64,000 nucleotides of DNA from positions 79,233 through 143,232 of the forward strand of contig NZ_JAEDOX010000009.1 in NCBI RefSeq assembly GCF_017872555.1. Direction: 5' to 3'. This document shows positions 45,441 to 55,079 of the stretch, piece after piece; within the stretch, counting starts at the first letter, position 1, and the number at the start of each line of letters is the position of its first letter. The position numbers and the translations under genes were made by a program. The notes under the pieces were generated by a model. It did no database searches. It saw only the letters and a list, made by a program, of their open reading frames with translations, and was not told the DNA's origin. This DNA comes from Ruegeria sp. HKCCSA071. GTDB lineage: Bacteria > Pseudomonadota > Alphaproteobacteria > Rhodobacterales > Rhodobacteraceae.

Positions 45441-46289
45441 CTAGGGCGCGTTCGAGATTTCCAAAAACCATTCCGCCACGGCATTTGCCCAACCGGGTTG
45501 CCTGCCGTGGCCATGTGGCCCCAGCGCTAGGGTGACAGAGCCGTCCTGACACTCGGTCCACTTCTTTCGCCAGGATGCGCCCTCTGTTGAAACGCTGTTC
45601 GCCATCTGCCCGCATCCATTGGTTCTGGTCAGAATTTCAATGGATTTCAAAACGCTACCCTGTTCGAAATCATAGTCCCCAAAGGTCACAAAACGTCCCT
45701 CCAGCGGGACGGTCCGGTCTGCAAAGCCGTGCGAATGATGCATGTGAACCGGGCCGCTGCACCGTCGCCACATCGGCTCCCAAAAAGCCCCTGATGCCGA
45801 GGCATAGGCGAAGGCAAAGGAATGATCCATGCAGGCCTTGTCCCAAACCAGTGATCCGCCGCGTGAATACCCCGCCAGCAAAATGCGGTCGGCGTTCAGG
45901 TCGAAACGGGCAATGGCATCTTCCTTGATCTGCTCCAGCGCGGCTAGATCATCCCGCGGCCAGCGATAGCCATCATGCACTCCCCAATCCAGCGCCTTGG
46001 GATTGCCAATGTCGACCTGACCGTTCGGCGCGATAAAGGCGATGCCGCGGTCGGTAAAGGCCGCCGCGAGGCCGGAAATTTTCACAGCTGAATTCGCCGT
46101 TGCCCCATAGCCATGCAGATAGATAACAGCTGGCGGCGTGGGCGCGGCATCGGGCAGAACCACCCGATAGGACAACTCTCCAACCTGACAGGGGGTTTCC
46201 TCGGTTCCGCAATCCTGTGCAGAAGCGGGTAAAACGGAGCTTATAACAATGCCAGCCACCGCAATCGCCATGAACAGAATTTTTGACAT
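45441..46289 (-). CDS. Exported alpha/beta-hydrolase (poly-hydroxybutyrate depolymerase/esterase-like)
   Basis: A 282-residue secreted esterase of the COG3509 type. Signal peptide [20 protein letters not shown] ends before QDC. The oxyanion region is [14 protein letters not shown], the nucleophile elbow is [11 protein letters not shown] with the Ser in GxSxG, and [13 protein letters not shown] provides the His. Substrates could be esters, polyhydroxyalkanoate or feruloyl-type links. It is isolated on the minus strand between pdxJ-lysE and acpS. Confidence 0.8.
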   Translation of the reverse strand: MSKILFMAIAVAGIVISSVLPASAQDCGTEETPCQVGELSYRVVLPDAAPTPPAVIYLHGYGATANSAVKISGLAAAFTDRGIAFIAPNGQVDIGNPKALDWGVHDGYRWPRDDLAALEQIKEDAIARFDLNADRILLAGYSRGGSLVWDKACMDHSFAFAYASASGAFWEPMWRRCSGPVHMHHSHGFADRTVPLEGRFVTFGDYDFEQGSVLKSIEILTRTNGCGQMANSVSTEGASWRKKWTECQDGSVTLALGPHGHGRQPGWANAVAEWFLEISNAP

Positions 46290-46415
46290 TGCGTCCCCCG
46301 CACCAACGTAAAAATTGAACATTCCGGTAAAGTATATCACGGAATGCGGCAACCAACCGCTTGCGTGTGGTCATCAATTGCCGTTGATTGGCCCGACCAT
46401 AGAAATGAGAGCCAC

Positions 46416-46835
46416 ATGATCCTCGGCATCGGCACAGATCTTGCAAATATCGACCGCATTCAGGGTACGCTCGACCGGTTCGGCGACCGGTTCCGCAATC
46501 GTGTCTTCACCGACACCGAACAGCGCAAGGCCGAACGCCGTGCTGATACCGCAGGCACTTATGCCAAACGCTGGGCCGCGAAAGAGGCCTGCTCCAAGGC
46601 ACTCGGCACCGGCCTGCGCATGGGCATTTCGTGGAAGGACATGGCCGTCACCAACCTGCGCACCGGGCAGCCGGTGATGCATGTCACTGGCTGGGCCGCC
46701 GAACGCCTGAACGAACTGACCCCCGCAGGGCACGAGGCGATCATCCACGTCACGCTGACCGATGACCACCCCTGGGCACAGGCCTTTGTCGTGATCGAGG
46801 CGCGTCCCCTGCAAGATCACGTCACACAGCCTTGA
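46416..46835 (+). CDS. acpS: Holo-[acyl-carrier-protein] synthase
   Basis: A 139-residue phosphopantetheinyl transferase that activates ACP. Seen: [20 protein letters not shown], and [16 protein letters not shown] with the metal-binding Glu. The ATG at 46416 begins the family N-terminus; the frame extends further upstream without similarity. It begins the acpS-lepB-rnc-era group. Confidence 0.94.
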   Translation: MILGIGTDLANIDRIQGTLDRFGDRFRNRVFTDTEQRKAERRADTAGTYAKRWAAKEACSKALGTGLRMGISWKDMAVTNLRTGQPVMHVTGWAAERLNELTPAGHEAIIHVTLTDDHPWAQAFVVIEARPLQDHVTQP

Positions 46836-46897
46836 CTTGACCCCATCCCCCCCGCATGTAGCAGCGAAGCCAAGCACAGAGAACTGGAGAGAGCAGT

Positions 46898-47737
46898 ATG
46901 GCCGACGAAGCCAAGACCGGAAGCGGCGTCTGGGAAACGATCAAGACCATCGTCTATGCCCTGCTGATCGCGGGCGTGTTCCGGACCCTCTTCTTTCAAC
47001 CGTTCTGGATTCCCTCCGGTTCGATGAAACAGACGCTGCTGATCGGCGATTTCCTCTTCGTCAACAAGATGGCCTACGGCTATTCCTACGCCTCATGCCC
47101 CAGCCTGATCATCCCCAGTGTCGGCCTGAATATCGACGCCGAAGATCTCTGCGGCTGGATGCAGGATGATGACGGCAGCCGCATCTGGGGCGGCGACCCC
47201 GTGCGCGGCGATGTCATCGTCTTCCGCCACCCGGTCAGCGGGCGCGATTATATCAAACGCCTGATCGGCCTGCCGGGCGACCGCATTCAGGTTCGCGAGG
47301 GGCAGATCATCCTCAACGGCACACCGGTTCCGCAACAGCCTGACGGCATATTCACCGAAATCGCCGAACCGCAGGGCCCGCAACGCCTGCGCCCCCGCTG
47401 CGAAAACGGCCCCGTTGGCGTTGGCGGCGCCTGTGAAAAGTCGCGCCTGATTGAAACCCTGCCCAACGGCGTCACCTATGACGTGCTGAATATCGGCAAT
47501 CAGGGGTCGGACAATACCGGCATCTATACCGTGCCCGAAGGCCACTATTTCTTCATGGGCGACAACCGCGACAACTCGGCTGACAGCCGCCTGCCACAAT
47601 CCGCTGGCGGGGTTGGCTATGTGCCCTACGAAAACCTGATCGGCCGTGCCGACCGGATCATGTTCTCGTCCGCCGGGCGGTCGATGCTGTTCTTCTGGAC
47701 CTGGCGCGGGGATCGCTTCTTTAAGGCGGTCAATTGA
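46898..47737 (+). CDS. lepB: Signal peptidase I
   Basis: A 279-residue membrane serine protease that removes signal peptides. One N-terminal membrane helix ([20 protein letters not shown]) is followed by [23 protein letters not shown] with catalytic Ser42, and [15 protein letters not shown] with the general base Lys120. [17 protein letters not shown] is the conserved box E. AGAACTGGAGAGAG precedes the start. Confidence 0.96.
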   Translation: MADEAKTGSGVWETIKTIVYALLIAGVFRTLFFQPFWIPSGSMKQTLLIGDFLFVNKMAYGYSYASCPSLIIPSVGLNIDAEDLCGWMQDDDGSRIWGGDPVRGDVIVFRHPVSGRDYIKRLIGLPGDRIQVREGQIILNGTPVPQQPDGIFTEIAEPQGPQRLRPRCENGPVGVGGACEKSRLIETLPNGVTYDVLNIGNQGSDNTGIYTVPEGHYFFMGDNRDNSADSRLPQSAGGVGYVPYENLIGRADRIMFSSAGRSMLFFWTWRGDRFFKAVN

Positions 47738-48414
47738 AGCTCTCAGCCGAGATAAAGGCGTTTCAGCAGCGTTTGGGGTTTGAATTTGCCAACCCCGAGT
47801 TGCTGGTGCGTGCGCTGACCCACGGCTCGGTGTCTTCGTCCACCCGCCCCGACAATCAGCGGCTGGAGTTTCTGGGAGACCGCGTTCTGGGCCTTGTCAT
47901 GGCCACTGCGCTGCTTGAAGCCGACAAAAAGGCGTCCGAGGGTCAGTTGGCCCCACGGTTCAACGCGCTGGTCCGGAAAGAGGCCTGTGCAGATGTCGCC
48001 CGCCAGATCGATCTGGGCGCGGTGCTGAAACTGGGCCGATCCGAGATGCTCTCGGGGGGGCGCCGCAAACAGGCGCTGCTGGGCGACGCGATGGAGGCGG
48101 TGATTGCCGCCATCTACCGCGACGCCGGGTTCGAAGCCGCCCGCGATGTCATCCTCGCCCTCTGGGGCGACCGCATCCACAAGGTCGAGGCCGACGCCCG
48201 CGACGCCAAAACTGCGCTTCAGGAATGGGCACAGGCGCGCGGCCAGAAACCACCCAGCTATGTCGAGGTCAAACGCAGCGGCCCCGACCACGCCCCCGTC
48301 TTCACAATCGCCGCCCGCCTTCAGGACGGAACCGAGGCACAGGCCACCGCAGGCTCCAAGCGCCAGGCCGAACAGGCGGCGGCCAAGGCACTCCTGTCGT
48401 CCCTGCCGCAGTGA
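47734..48414 (+). CDS. rnc: Ribonuclease III
   Basis: A 226-residue double-strand RNA endonuclease used in rRNA processing. The catalytic signature is [22 protein letters not shown], with [16 protein letters not shown] in the second acidic site; the dsRNA-binding domain is at the end ([21 protein letters not shown] ... [16 protein letters not shown]). The TTG start overlaps the lepB stop (TTGA). Confidence 0.95.
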   Translation: MKLSAEIKAFQQRLGFEFANPELLVRALTHGSVSSSTRPDNQRLEFLGDRVLGLVMATALLEADKKASEGQLAPRFNALVRKEACADVARQIDLGAVLKLGRSEMLSGGRRKQALLGDAMEAVIAAIYRDAGFEAARDVILALWGDRIHKVEADARDAKTALQEWAQARGQKPPSYVEVKRSGPDHAPVFTIAARLQDGTEAQATAGSKRQAEQAAAKALLSSLPQ

Positions 48415-48469
48415 CCTGCTGCGCGCGACCGGATCCTCTTTCATCTGGCCAAAAATATCCCGGGGGTGA

Positions 48470-48505
48470 GCCCGGATGAAATCCGGGCGAGGGGGCAGGC
48501 CCCCT
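48470..48505. repeat. Two adjacent hairpins between convergent rnc and oxidase genes
   Basis: GCCCGGAT-GAA-ATCCGGGC (48470-48488) is followed by AGGGGGC-AG-GCCCCCT (48490-48505). Preceded by AAAAATATCCCGGGGG. They sit between two convergent genes and may end transcription in both directions, though similar hairpin-rich stretches are common repeats in this family. Confidence 0.55.
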
Positions 48506-48560
48506 GGCCGGTCGGATAGGCGGGGCCGATCCAATCCTCATTCATTGAAGAAACGATCCG

Positions 48561-49943
48561 TCAAACCACCCGGATGAACCCGGTCAGCCCGGTTTTCTGA
48601 TGTTCGATCACATGGCAATGAAAGGCCCAGTCGCCGGGATTGTCCGCCACCAGTGCGATATCGGCAATCTCATCCTTCAACAGCAGCATGGTGTCCGTCA
48701 TCAGCGGAGGCAGGGTGTGCAGGTTGGATCGCAGCGGCACGAAGGCCAGCCCGTGCAGGTGGATCGGATGCAGGTTGGGCGACTCGTTGCGCAATCGCAG
48801 GACATAGCTTTTGCCCTGTTCCAGAACCGCCAGCGGCCCGGTGCCCTGCGCCGCATCGCCCGGCCAGGGTTTGCGGTTGATCGACCAGAAACTATACCCC
48901 AGCGTGCCGCAGAACCCGTCATTCGGGGCACCGCCCTCCGGGGTCCAGCCAAAGACGAACTCATGCAGCTCCGCGCCGTTTGGATCAGGGCGCGCAACGG
49001 GGTTTGCACGCAACGGGCGCAGCTCTCGCAGATCGCGCGCCGCTGATGCGCCATTAGCCCGCAAGCGCGCCATGGCGCGGTGCGGCTGGCCGGGAAACTT
49101 GGCCATCAGGTCCGCCGACTGCCCTTCGTTCTCGGGCATCCGGACGGCAAAATCCACCCGTTGACCGGGGCCCAGCAGCAGCGGTTCATCCGCCGTTGGC
49201 ACCGGCAGGTCGATCTCGACCGGATGCCCGTCCCAGGCGATGATCCGGGTCTCGGCCCCCTCGGGATGCAGCTTGTAGATGCGGGTCGTGTCCGTGTTGA
49301 CCACCCGCAGCCGTACCAGACTGCCCGCCGTGTGCTCATAGACCGCCGCGCCCTGCCAGTTGGCGGTCTGCACCGTGCCAAACGTGCCCGCTCGCGCCGC
49401 ACCCCGCGCCGTATAGGCAGGCAGGAACGCGTCACCCTCGTCCAGACGGAAATCCCGCAGATTGATCACCTGTTCGCTGTCGAACCCCGGCTCTTCCGGC
49501 TCGGCAATCACCATCACGCCGGTCAGCCCGCGCGCCATCTGCTCCATCGTCATGCAATGGGGGTGATACCAGTAGGTCCCCGCATCCGGTGGCGTGAATT
49601 CATAGGTAAAACTTTCGCCCTCGCCGATGGGCATCTGGGTCAGGTAGGGCACCCCGTCCATCTCGTTTCGGATGCGCAGCCCGTGCCAGTGCATCGAGGT
49701 ATAGTCCGGCAAGGTGTTGCGCACGCTCAGCCGCATAGGCTCGCCCTGCCGCCCATACAGAACCGGCGGCGGCGCATCGGGCGACAGGCTGACCATCCCT
49801 GTGGTCAGCCCTTCTCGCAGCCGGTAACTGGCAGGTTGCAGCACCAGCTCCTGTGCTGCATCACCTGCCGCCAACGACCATCCGCCCAACCCGAACGCAC
49901 CGGCGGCAGCACCGCTTCCAAGAAGAAACTCGCGACGTTTCAT
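48561..49943 (-). CDS. Multicopper oxidase, Tat-exported
   Basis: A 460-residue three-cupredoxin oxidase. The signal is of Tat type: MKRREFLLGSGAAAGAFG with the twin Arg. All four copper motifs are present: MHWHGLR, YWYHPHCM, LHPIHLHGLAF and HCHVIEHQKTGL, where the axial position after HxxxG is Leu. Likely a periplasmic oxidase for metal or phenolic substrates. It lies opposite to and between rnc and era. The start at 49943 is fixed by the signal peptide; the frame extends far upstream as a shadow of era. Confidence 0.9.
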   Translation of the reverse strand: MKRREFLLGSGAAAGAFGLGGWSLAAGDAAQELVLQPASYRLREGLTTGMVSLSPDAPPPVLYGRQGEPMRLSVRNTLPDYTSMHWHGLRIRNEMDGVPYLTQMPIGEGESFTYEFTPPDAGTYWYHPHCMTMEQMARGLTGVMVIAEPEEPGFDSEQVINLRDFRLDEGDAFLPAYTARGAARAGTFGTVQTANWQGAAVYEHTAGSLVRLRVVNTDTTRIYKLHPEGAETRIIAWDGHPVEIDLPVPTADEPLLLGPGQRVDFAVRMPENEGQSADLMAKFPGQPHRAMARLRANGASAARDLRELRPLRANPVARPDPNGAELHEFVFGWTPEGGAPNDGFCGTLGYSFWSINRKPWPGDAAQGTGPLAVLEQGKSYVLRLRNESPNLHPIHLHGLAFVPLRSNLHTLPPLMTDTMLLLKDEIADIALVADNPGDWAFHCHVIEHQKTGLTGFIRVV

Positions 49944-50103
49944 GAAAACCTCATTGAAAGGATTTGCTGCCGGGCTGGAACTGGCTGGGCATCTATGCCT
50001 GTCCTGCCACCGCAAACGCAGGGCCGCAATGCGACAAATCCCTCTGGCCCGCCGGACCTTTCTGCTATAGGGGGGCGCAGTTGCAGACAGGATTGCCAGA
50101 CAC

Positions 50104-51012
50104 ATGACCACACGCGCCGGATTTATCGCCCTGATCGGAGAGCCCAACGCAGGCAAATCCACCCTCCTGAACCGCATGGTCGGGGCCAAGGTCTCGATCG
50201 TGACCCATAAGGTGCAGACCACCCGCGCCCGTATCCGGGGCGTCGCGATGGAAGGCGATGCGCAACTGGTCTTTGTCGACACGCCCGGCCTGTTCAAACC
50301 GCGCCGCCGTCTGGACCGTGCCATGGTCGCTGCCGCCTGGGGCGGGGCCGCCGATGCCGATATCGTCGTGCTGATGGTCGAGGCGCATCGCGGCATCACC
50401 GAAGGGGTCGAACGCATCCTCGAAGGGCTGGCCGAGATCGGGCAGGGCCGCACCATCGCGCTGGCCATCAACAAGATCGACAAGGTACCGTCCGAGAAAC
50501 TGCTGGCGCTGACCAGCGACCTGAACGCGCGCTACCCATTTGCCGAGACCTTCATGATCTCGGCCGAAAAAGGCCACGGCGTCGACGACCTGCGCAAATG
50601 GCTGGCGGGCGAATTGCCCGAAGGCCCGTGGTTGTATCCCGAAGATCAGATCGCCGATCTGCCCCTACGCATGATCGCGGCGGAAATGACGCGCGAGAAG
50701 CTGACCCTGCGCCTGCATCAGGAACTGCCCTACCAACTGACGGTCGAGACCGAGACCTGGGAAGAACGCAAGGACGGCTCGGCCAGAATCGATCAGGTCA
50801 TCTATGTCATGCGCGACGGTCACAAGGGCATCGTGCTGGGCAAAAAGGGTGAGACGATCAAGGCCGTCAGTCAGGCCGCGCGGGCGGAACTGGAAGAGTT
50901 CCTCGACCGCAAGATCCACCTGTTCTTGCAAGTGAAAGTCCGGCCCAACTGGCTTGAGGAGTCCGAGCGCTATTCGGAAATGGGTCTGGATTTCAAAGAC
51001 GGCAACGCATGA
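50104..51012 (+). CDS. era: GTPase Era
   Basis: A 302-residue GTPase that helps 30S subunit maturation. GTPase motifs: GEPNAGKSTLLNRM, DTPGLF, NKIDK and SAEKGHG. The C-terminal KH RNA-binding domain has VIYVMRDGHKGIVLGKKGETIKAVSQAAR. The length is typical. It overlaps the DUF1491 gene by 4 bases. Confidence 0.96.
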   Translation: MTTRAGFIALIGEPNAGKSTLLNRMVGAKVSIVTHKVQTTRARIRGVAMEGDAQLVFVDTPGLFKPRRRLDRAMVAAAWGGAADADIVVLMVEAHRGITEGVERILEGLAEIGQGRTIALAINKIDKVPSEKLLALTSDLNARYPFAETFMISAEKGHGVDDLRKWLAGELPEGPWLYPEDQIADLPLRMIAAEMTREKLTLRLHQELPYQLTVETETWEERKDGSARIDQVIYVMRDGHKGIVLGKKGETIKAVSQAARAELEEFLDRKIHLFLQVKVRPNWLEESERYSEMGLDFKDGNA

Positions 51013-51338
51013 CCCGCCTGACCGCCGATTTCTGGGTTCACGCCTATCTGGCGCGGCTCCGGTTTCAGGAAATCCCCGCCTTTGTTGTGGCCCATGGCGA
51101 TGACACCGCGGGCGCGGTTTTGGTCAAGCTCAACACGCTCGACGGGCAGGCCACCGCCTTTCAGCGCAGCTTTGATCTGTTGAGCGGCGAGCGGAAATGG
51201 GTCGAACTTTCCTCTGGTCCCGAGGGCGACGTGGATCACGCCATCCAGCGCCAGCGCAGCTTTGACCCCGACCTCTGGGTGATTGAGGTCGAAGACCGGC
51301 AAGGGAGGCACCTGCTGGGCGAAGAGGGGCTGGAGTAG
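51009..51338 (+). CDS. DUF1491 family protein
   Basis: A 109-residue small protein, TRLTADFWVHAYLARLRFQEIPAFVVAHGDDTAGAVLVKL..., with RQRSFDPDLWVIEVEDRQGRHLL at the end. DUF1491 genes follow era in many Rhodobacteraceae, usually with recO next. Here recO does not follow; the sequence turns into the amine gene cluster on the other strand. Confidence 0.85.
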   Translation: MTRLTADFWVHAYLARLRFQEIPAFVVAHGDDTAGAVLVKLNTLDGQATAFQRSFDLLSGERKWVELSSGPEGDVDHAIQRQRSFDPDLWVIEVEDRQGRHLLGEEGLE

Positions 51339-51474
51339 CGGGCCCGATGCATGTCCGCTTTGAGCCCATTCTTCCAGATGCCGCATCACACGCGAACGGG
51401 CAATAAGCGCGCTAAAGCGGGTGTTCCATCCGAGCCGGGCACCTTCCTTCCCTTCATTCCAATCCCGTCTGGTT

Positions 51475-52859
51475 TCAAGACCCAAATCCTATACCAAATC
51501 GGTCCAACGACCGGAGAAGCAGTGACCGCTCGCCGGTTTGATCCTCTCGGGATAGATCATTTTGCGCCCAGCTGATCACGATACTGCGAATCGGCTCTGG
51601 CGGGAAAGGAACGGGGCGCGTTCGCAGCATCCGGAGCCTGGTTCGCTCAGTCTCTACTCCTTGCAGAAGGTCCAGCATGGTAAGTGCCGCGAAGCGCGAG
51701 GCCGAGACGCCTTGTCCGGTAAAGCCGAGAGCATAGGCCAGACGTCCCTGCAACGCGGTACCGGCAAAGAAGGTCAGGCGCGCCGAGGTGTCGATGATGC
51801 CACCCCAGGCATGGCTGAATTCAGTTCCCTTCAGCGCAGGGAAGGCCGCGAAAAAGTTGGCGCGCAGCCGGTCGAAGGTTTCGGGCCGGTTGAACAGCGC
51901 CACATCGCGCCGGCTGCCGTAGTGATAGACCGCGTCATAACCGCCCCAAAGGATCCGATTATCCGCGGTCTTGCGGGAATAATGGAACTGGTTGCCGCTG
52001 TCGGCCACACCGTGTCGCTCCTGCCAACCGATGGCCGCAAGCTGCGCTTCTGTCAAAGGCTCGGTCATCAAGGCATAGTCGAATATCGGGATGATTGTCG
52101 GGCGCAGGCGCCGGAGAAGCGGCGGGGCGGCATTGGTCGCAAGGATCACCTGCTTGGCCCGTATCGCCCCGCTGGCGGTGGTCAGGCGTATCGCGTCGGG
52201 TCGGGATGACAGCCCAGTCACGGTGCTCTGTTCATGTAGTGTGACGTCGCGTTCCCGGCAGGTGCGGGCCAGTTCATCGACAAGTTTGCCTGGATGGAGC
52301 AGCGCGTAATCCGGCTCAAACAGGCCAGCGGCGTATTTCGGGCTGTTGAGGCGGGCCTTCAGGGCGGCACCTTCCAGCCAATCGGTCGCGATGCCGGCTT
52401 TGGCGTAACCCGCCTGCATGGCGCGCAGGCTTTTCATTTGCCAGGGCGTCGCGGCAAGATTGAGCTTGCCCGCGCGTTCAAACTCGCAGTCAAGACCCAG
52501 CTCGTCGATATCACGCGCCATCTGGTCAAGGTTTTCGCGCCCGATCCGGATCAGAGTATCGGCCTCCTGCGGCCAGCGCGCCATGCATTGGACACACCGT
52601 GCGAGATGCTGGGGGCACAAAAGCCGCCATTTCGCCCGCTGGCGGCATTGCCGAGACAGTCGGCCTCAAGCAGGACGATGTTTGCGTTTGGGTGTCGTGC
52701 GCGCGCCTTGATCGCAGACCAGAGCCCGGTAAAGCCACCGCCGACGATTGCGAGATCGCAAGTGATTTCTGCTTCAAGCGCGGGGCATTTAGCCGGGGTC
52801 CGATCCAGCCAGTAGGGCACGGATCGCGGTGCTACCCTGCGCGTATTTTCGTCAGACAT
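51475..52859 (-). pseudogene. FAD-dependent amine oxidase (PuuB-like) with one-base frameshift
   Basis: A DAO-family flavoprotein like gamma-glutamylputrescine oxidase. The N-terminal frame runs from the ATG at 52859 and has the dinucleotide-binding CDLAIVGGGFTGLWSAIKAR, then NGGFCAPSISHGVSNA. After GCA the reading frame is lost; the next frame resumes with ARWPQEADTLIRIGRENLDQMARDIDELG and runs to a normal family end (PFPPEPIRSI ... LLLRSLDRFGIGF) at 51475. Adding one base at 52583/52584 restores HGVSNALARWPQEA. So it is a frameshifted gene or a sequencing error. The last gene of the operon, it overlaps the dehydrogenase gene by 8 bases. Confidence 0.85.
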
Positions 52860-54357
52860 GTTTGCGGCCACCGGCGTCGAGGAACCAGTCATCTGGATAA
52901 GGGTACCACCAGTCATGGCGCACTGGCTTGTGGTCGAGGATGACCATTTTCGTCCGCCGGAACGTATCGAGCCCCATCCGGCCCAGTTCGCGCCCAATCC
53001 CCGAATTCTTCCAGCCGCCGAAAGGCAGCGCATCGTTGTCGATCATCGGGTTGTTGATCCAGACCATGCCCGCCTCAAGCCGCTCGGACGCCTCATGCGC
53101 CTCGGCCAGATCGGTGGTGAAGATCGAGGCGCCCAAACCGAAATCGCTGTCATTGGCCATGGCGATGGCGGTGTCGAAATCGGGTACGCGGAGGATGGCG
53201 GCGACAGGGCCGAAGATCTCTTCGCTCAGCAGGTCCATCTGGGGTGTGCAGCCAGTCAGGATGGTGGGTTCATAGAACCAGCCCCGGTTCAGCCCCTCGG
53301 GCCTGCGCCCGCCGCAGGCGACCGTCGCGCCCTTGGCCACGGCATCCGCCACCAGACGCTCGACCTTGTCGCGGGCGGCCTCGCTGACCAGCGGGCCAAT
53401 CTCGGACTTTTCCAGGCCATTGCCGATCCTGAGCCGCCGGGTCTCGGCCACGAAAGCCTCGACAAAGGCATCATGAACGGCGTCCACGACGTAAAGCCGC
53501 TCGGTCGAGGTGCAGACCTGGCCCGTCAGGTGGAAGGCGCCAGTCACGGCCCCGGCGGCGGCCACGTCAATCGGTGCGTGGGCGGTGATCACCATCGGAT
53601 CGGACCCGCCCGCCTCGATCACCGCCGGTTTCAGGCGGCGCGCAGCGGCTTCGGCCACGGCCTGGCCCGCGCGGACCGAACCGGTGAAGGCCACCGCATG
53701 GGTCTGGCGGCTGTCAACCAGCGCCTGGCCGGTTTCGGCCCCGCCCGGCACGCAGGCGACGAGGTCCGCGGGCATGTCATCAAAGACCTTCATGAATTCG
53801 AGGGTCGAGAGCGTGGTCGCCTCGGCAGGTTTCACGATGCAGCCATTGCCCGCCGCCAGAGAGGCCGCGACGGTCCAGCACATCAAGAGGATCGGGAAGT
53901 TGAATGGCATGATATGGGCCGACACGCCCAGCGGTTCGTAGCGGGCATATTGCAGCGATCCGGTCTGGGTGGTGCCCGCCAGCTTGCCCGCCTCATCCCG
54001 CGCCATCTCGGCGTAGTAGCGGAAGATCGGCGCGCAATTGGCGACCTCGCCGATGGCTTCGGGGTAGGGTTTGCCCATCTCGCGGCTCATCAGCGTGGCG
54101 CAGCGGGTCATGTCGGTGGCCTCGATCCGGGCGGCCAGACGGTGCAGATGCGCGGCGCGGGCTTTGGCGTCGGTTCCCGCCCAAAGTTTCTGCGCCGCGT
54201 TCACCCGGGCCAGAACGCCGTCAAGCTCCGCCGACGTCACGTCACCGCGCCGCGCGACCACCTCAAGCGTCGCCGGGTCGATCACGTCATGCGCGGCACC
54301 CACGCTTGAGTGATAACGCGGGGCCAGGTAGTAGCAGGGCGAGAGGATATCACTCAT
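52852..54357 (-). CDS. Aldehyde dehydrogenase family protein
   Basis: A 501-residue NAD(P)-dependent dehydrogenase with catalytic residues Asn153 (PFNFP), Glu248 (VIEAGGSDP) and Cys282 (TGQVCTSTER). Similar to succinate-semialdehyde and gamma-glutamyl-aminobutyraldehyde dehydrogenases. The N-terminus (CYYLAPRYHSSVGAAHDVIDPATLEVV) and the C-terminal tail (WWYPYPDDWFLDAGG) are somewhat unusual. It likely oxidises the aldehyde made by the neighbouring FAD oxidase. Starts coupled to the cupin gene by ATGA. Confidence 0.9.
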   Translation of the reverse strand: MSDILSPCYYLAPRYHSSVGAAHDVIDPATLEVVARRGDVTSAELDGVLARVNAAQKLWAGTDAKARAAHLHRLAARIEATDMTRCATLMSREMGKPYPEAIGEVANCAPIFRYYAEMARDEAGKLAGTTQTGSLQYARYEPLGVSAHIMPFNFPILLMCWTVAASLAAGNGCIVKPAEATTLSTLEFMKVFDDMPADLVACVPGGAETGQALVDSRQTHAVAFTGSVRAGQAVAEAAARRLKPAVIEAGGSDPMVITAHAPIDVAAAGAVTGAFHLTGQVCTSTERLYVVDAVHDAFVEAFVAETRRLRIGNGLEKSEIGPLVSEAARDKVERLVADAVAKGATVACGGRRPEGLNRGWFYEPTILTGCTPQMDLLSEEIFGPVAAILRVPDFDTAIAMANDSDFGLGASIFTTDLAEAHEASERLEAGMVWINNPMIDNDALPFGGWKNSGIGRELGRMGLDTFRRTKMVILDHKPVRHDWWYPYPDDWFLDAGGRKHV

Positions 54358-54698
54358 CGGATCATGTACACTTTCTTGACAGTCTCATGGACGGTGCAGA
54401 CCCCTTTCCAGTCCTGCGGGAAAAAGGCCGCCGTGTCGGGCGTGACCTCGATCACGTCGCCGCTTTCGTGCACATAGGTGCAGCGACCTTCGAGGAAGTG
54501 GCAGAACTCATCCCGGGTCACGTGACATTCCCATTTGCCGGGCGTACAAATCCAAAGCCCGCATTCGCTTTGGCCGTCGGGACCCTTGTAAAGCAGCTTG
54601 CCCGAAGTGCGGCTTTCGCCGTCGATCATGGTCGGGATCACGCCCCAATCCACGGTGTCGGTGATCTGCAACGGGTTACGCATGACCGGTGCTTTCAT
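54354..54698 (-). CDS. Small cupin (DUF861-type), copy A
   Basis: A 114-residue single-domain cupin: LYKGPDGQSECGLWICTPGKWECHVTRDEFCHFLEGRCTYVHESGDVIEVTPDTAAFFPQDWKGVCTVHETVKKVYMIR. The layout (CG-WxCxPGxW, RDEFCHFLEG, FFPxxWKG) matches the cupin_3 group. His/Glu metal ligands are reduced, so catalysis is uncertain. It pairs with copy B just upstream in the operon. Confidence 0.8.
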   Translation of the reverse strand: MKAPVMRNPLQITDTVDWGVIPTMIDGESRTSGKLLYKGPDGQSECGLWICTPGKWECHVTRDEFCHFLEGRCTYVHESGDVIEVTPDTAAFFPQDWKGVCTVHETVKKVYMIR

Positions 54699-54712
54699 GG
54701 CTTTTGTCCTTC

Positions 54713-55075
54713 TCAAACCAGCATGTAGATATTGCGCAGAGTTTCGGTGATTTCCGCCGTGCCCTCCCACCCGGCGGGAAAGAGCACGCAGGTGCCCGCG
54801 CGGGCCTCGATCACTTCGTCCGAGCCGTCGCGGCGATAGATCACGTGGCCCGCGACGAAATGGCAGAACTCGTCGCGCGGCACCGAGATCTTCCACGTGC
54901 CTGGCGTGCAGACCCAGATGCCGCATTCGGGCGAGTTGCCCGGACCCTTGTGCAGAAGCCGCCCGGTTGAATACGACTGGCCCCTGACCATGTCGGGCTG
55001 CGGGCCCCAATCGACCAGATCATTATACATGGTCGCGTCGTGGATATGCGGCGCCGAGGCGTTTAGGTCCGTCAC
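54713..55075 (-). CDS. Small cupin (DUF861-type), copy B
   Basis: A 120-residue paralogue of copy A: LLHKGPGNSPECGIWVCTPGTWKISVPRDEFCHFVAGHVIYRRDGSDEVIEARAGTCVLFPAGWEG. The same CG-WxCxPGxW and RDEFCHF blocks are present. Such cupins often accompany FAD amine oxidases and aldehyde dehydrogenases in amine catabolic clusters. The 14-base gap to copy A and 4-base gap to the glycosyltransferase gene put it in the same operon. Confidence 0.8.
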   Translation of the reverse strand: MTDLNASAPHIHDATMYNDLVDWGPQPDMVRGQSYSTGRLLHKGPGNSPECGIWVCTPGTWKISVPRDEFCHFVAGHVIYRRDGSDEVIEARAGTCVLFPAGWEGTAEITETLRNIYMLV

Positions 55076-55079
55076 AGGA

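Noticed and set aside
49944..50483. Upstream extension of the multicopper oxidase frame
   Set aside because: It runs antisense through era, and the Tat signal begins at 49943.
52858..54309. 483-codon frame on the plus strand opposite the aldehyde dehydrogenase
   Set aside because: Low-complexity Gly/His/Arg translation, fully antisense to a clear dehydrogenase; no ribosome site.
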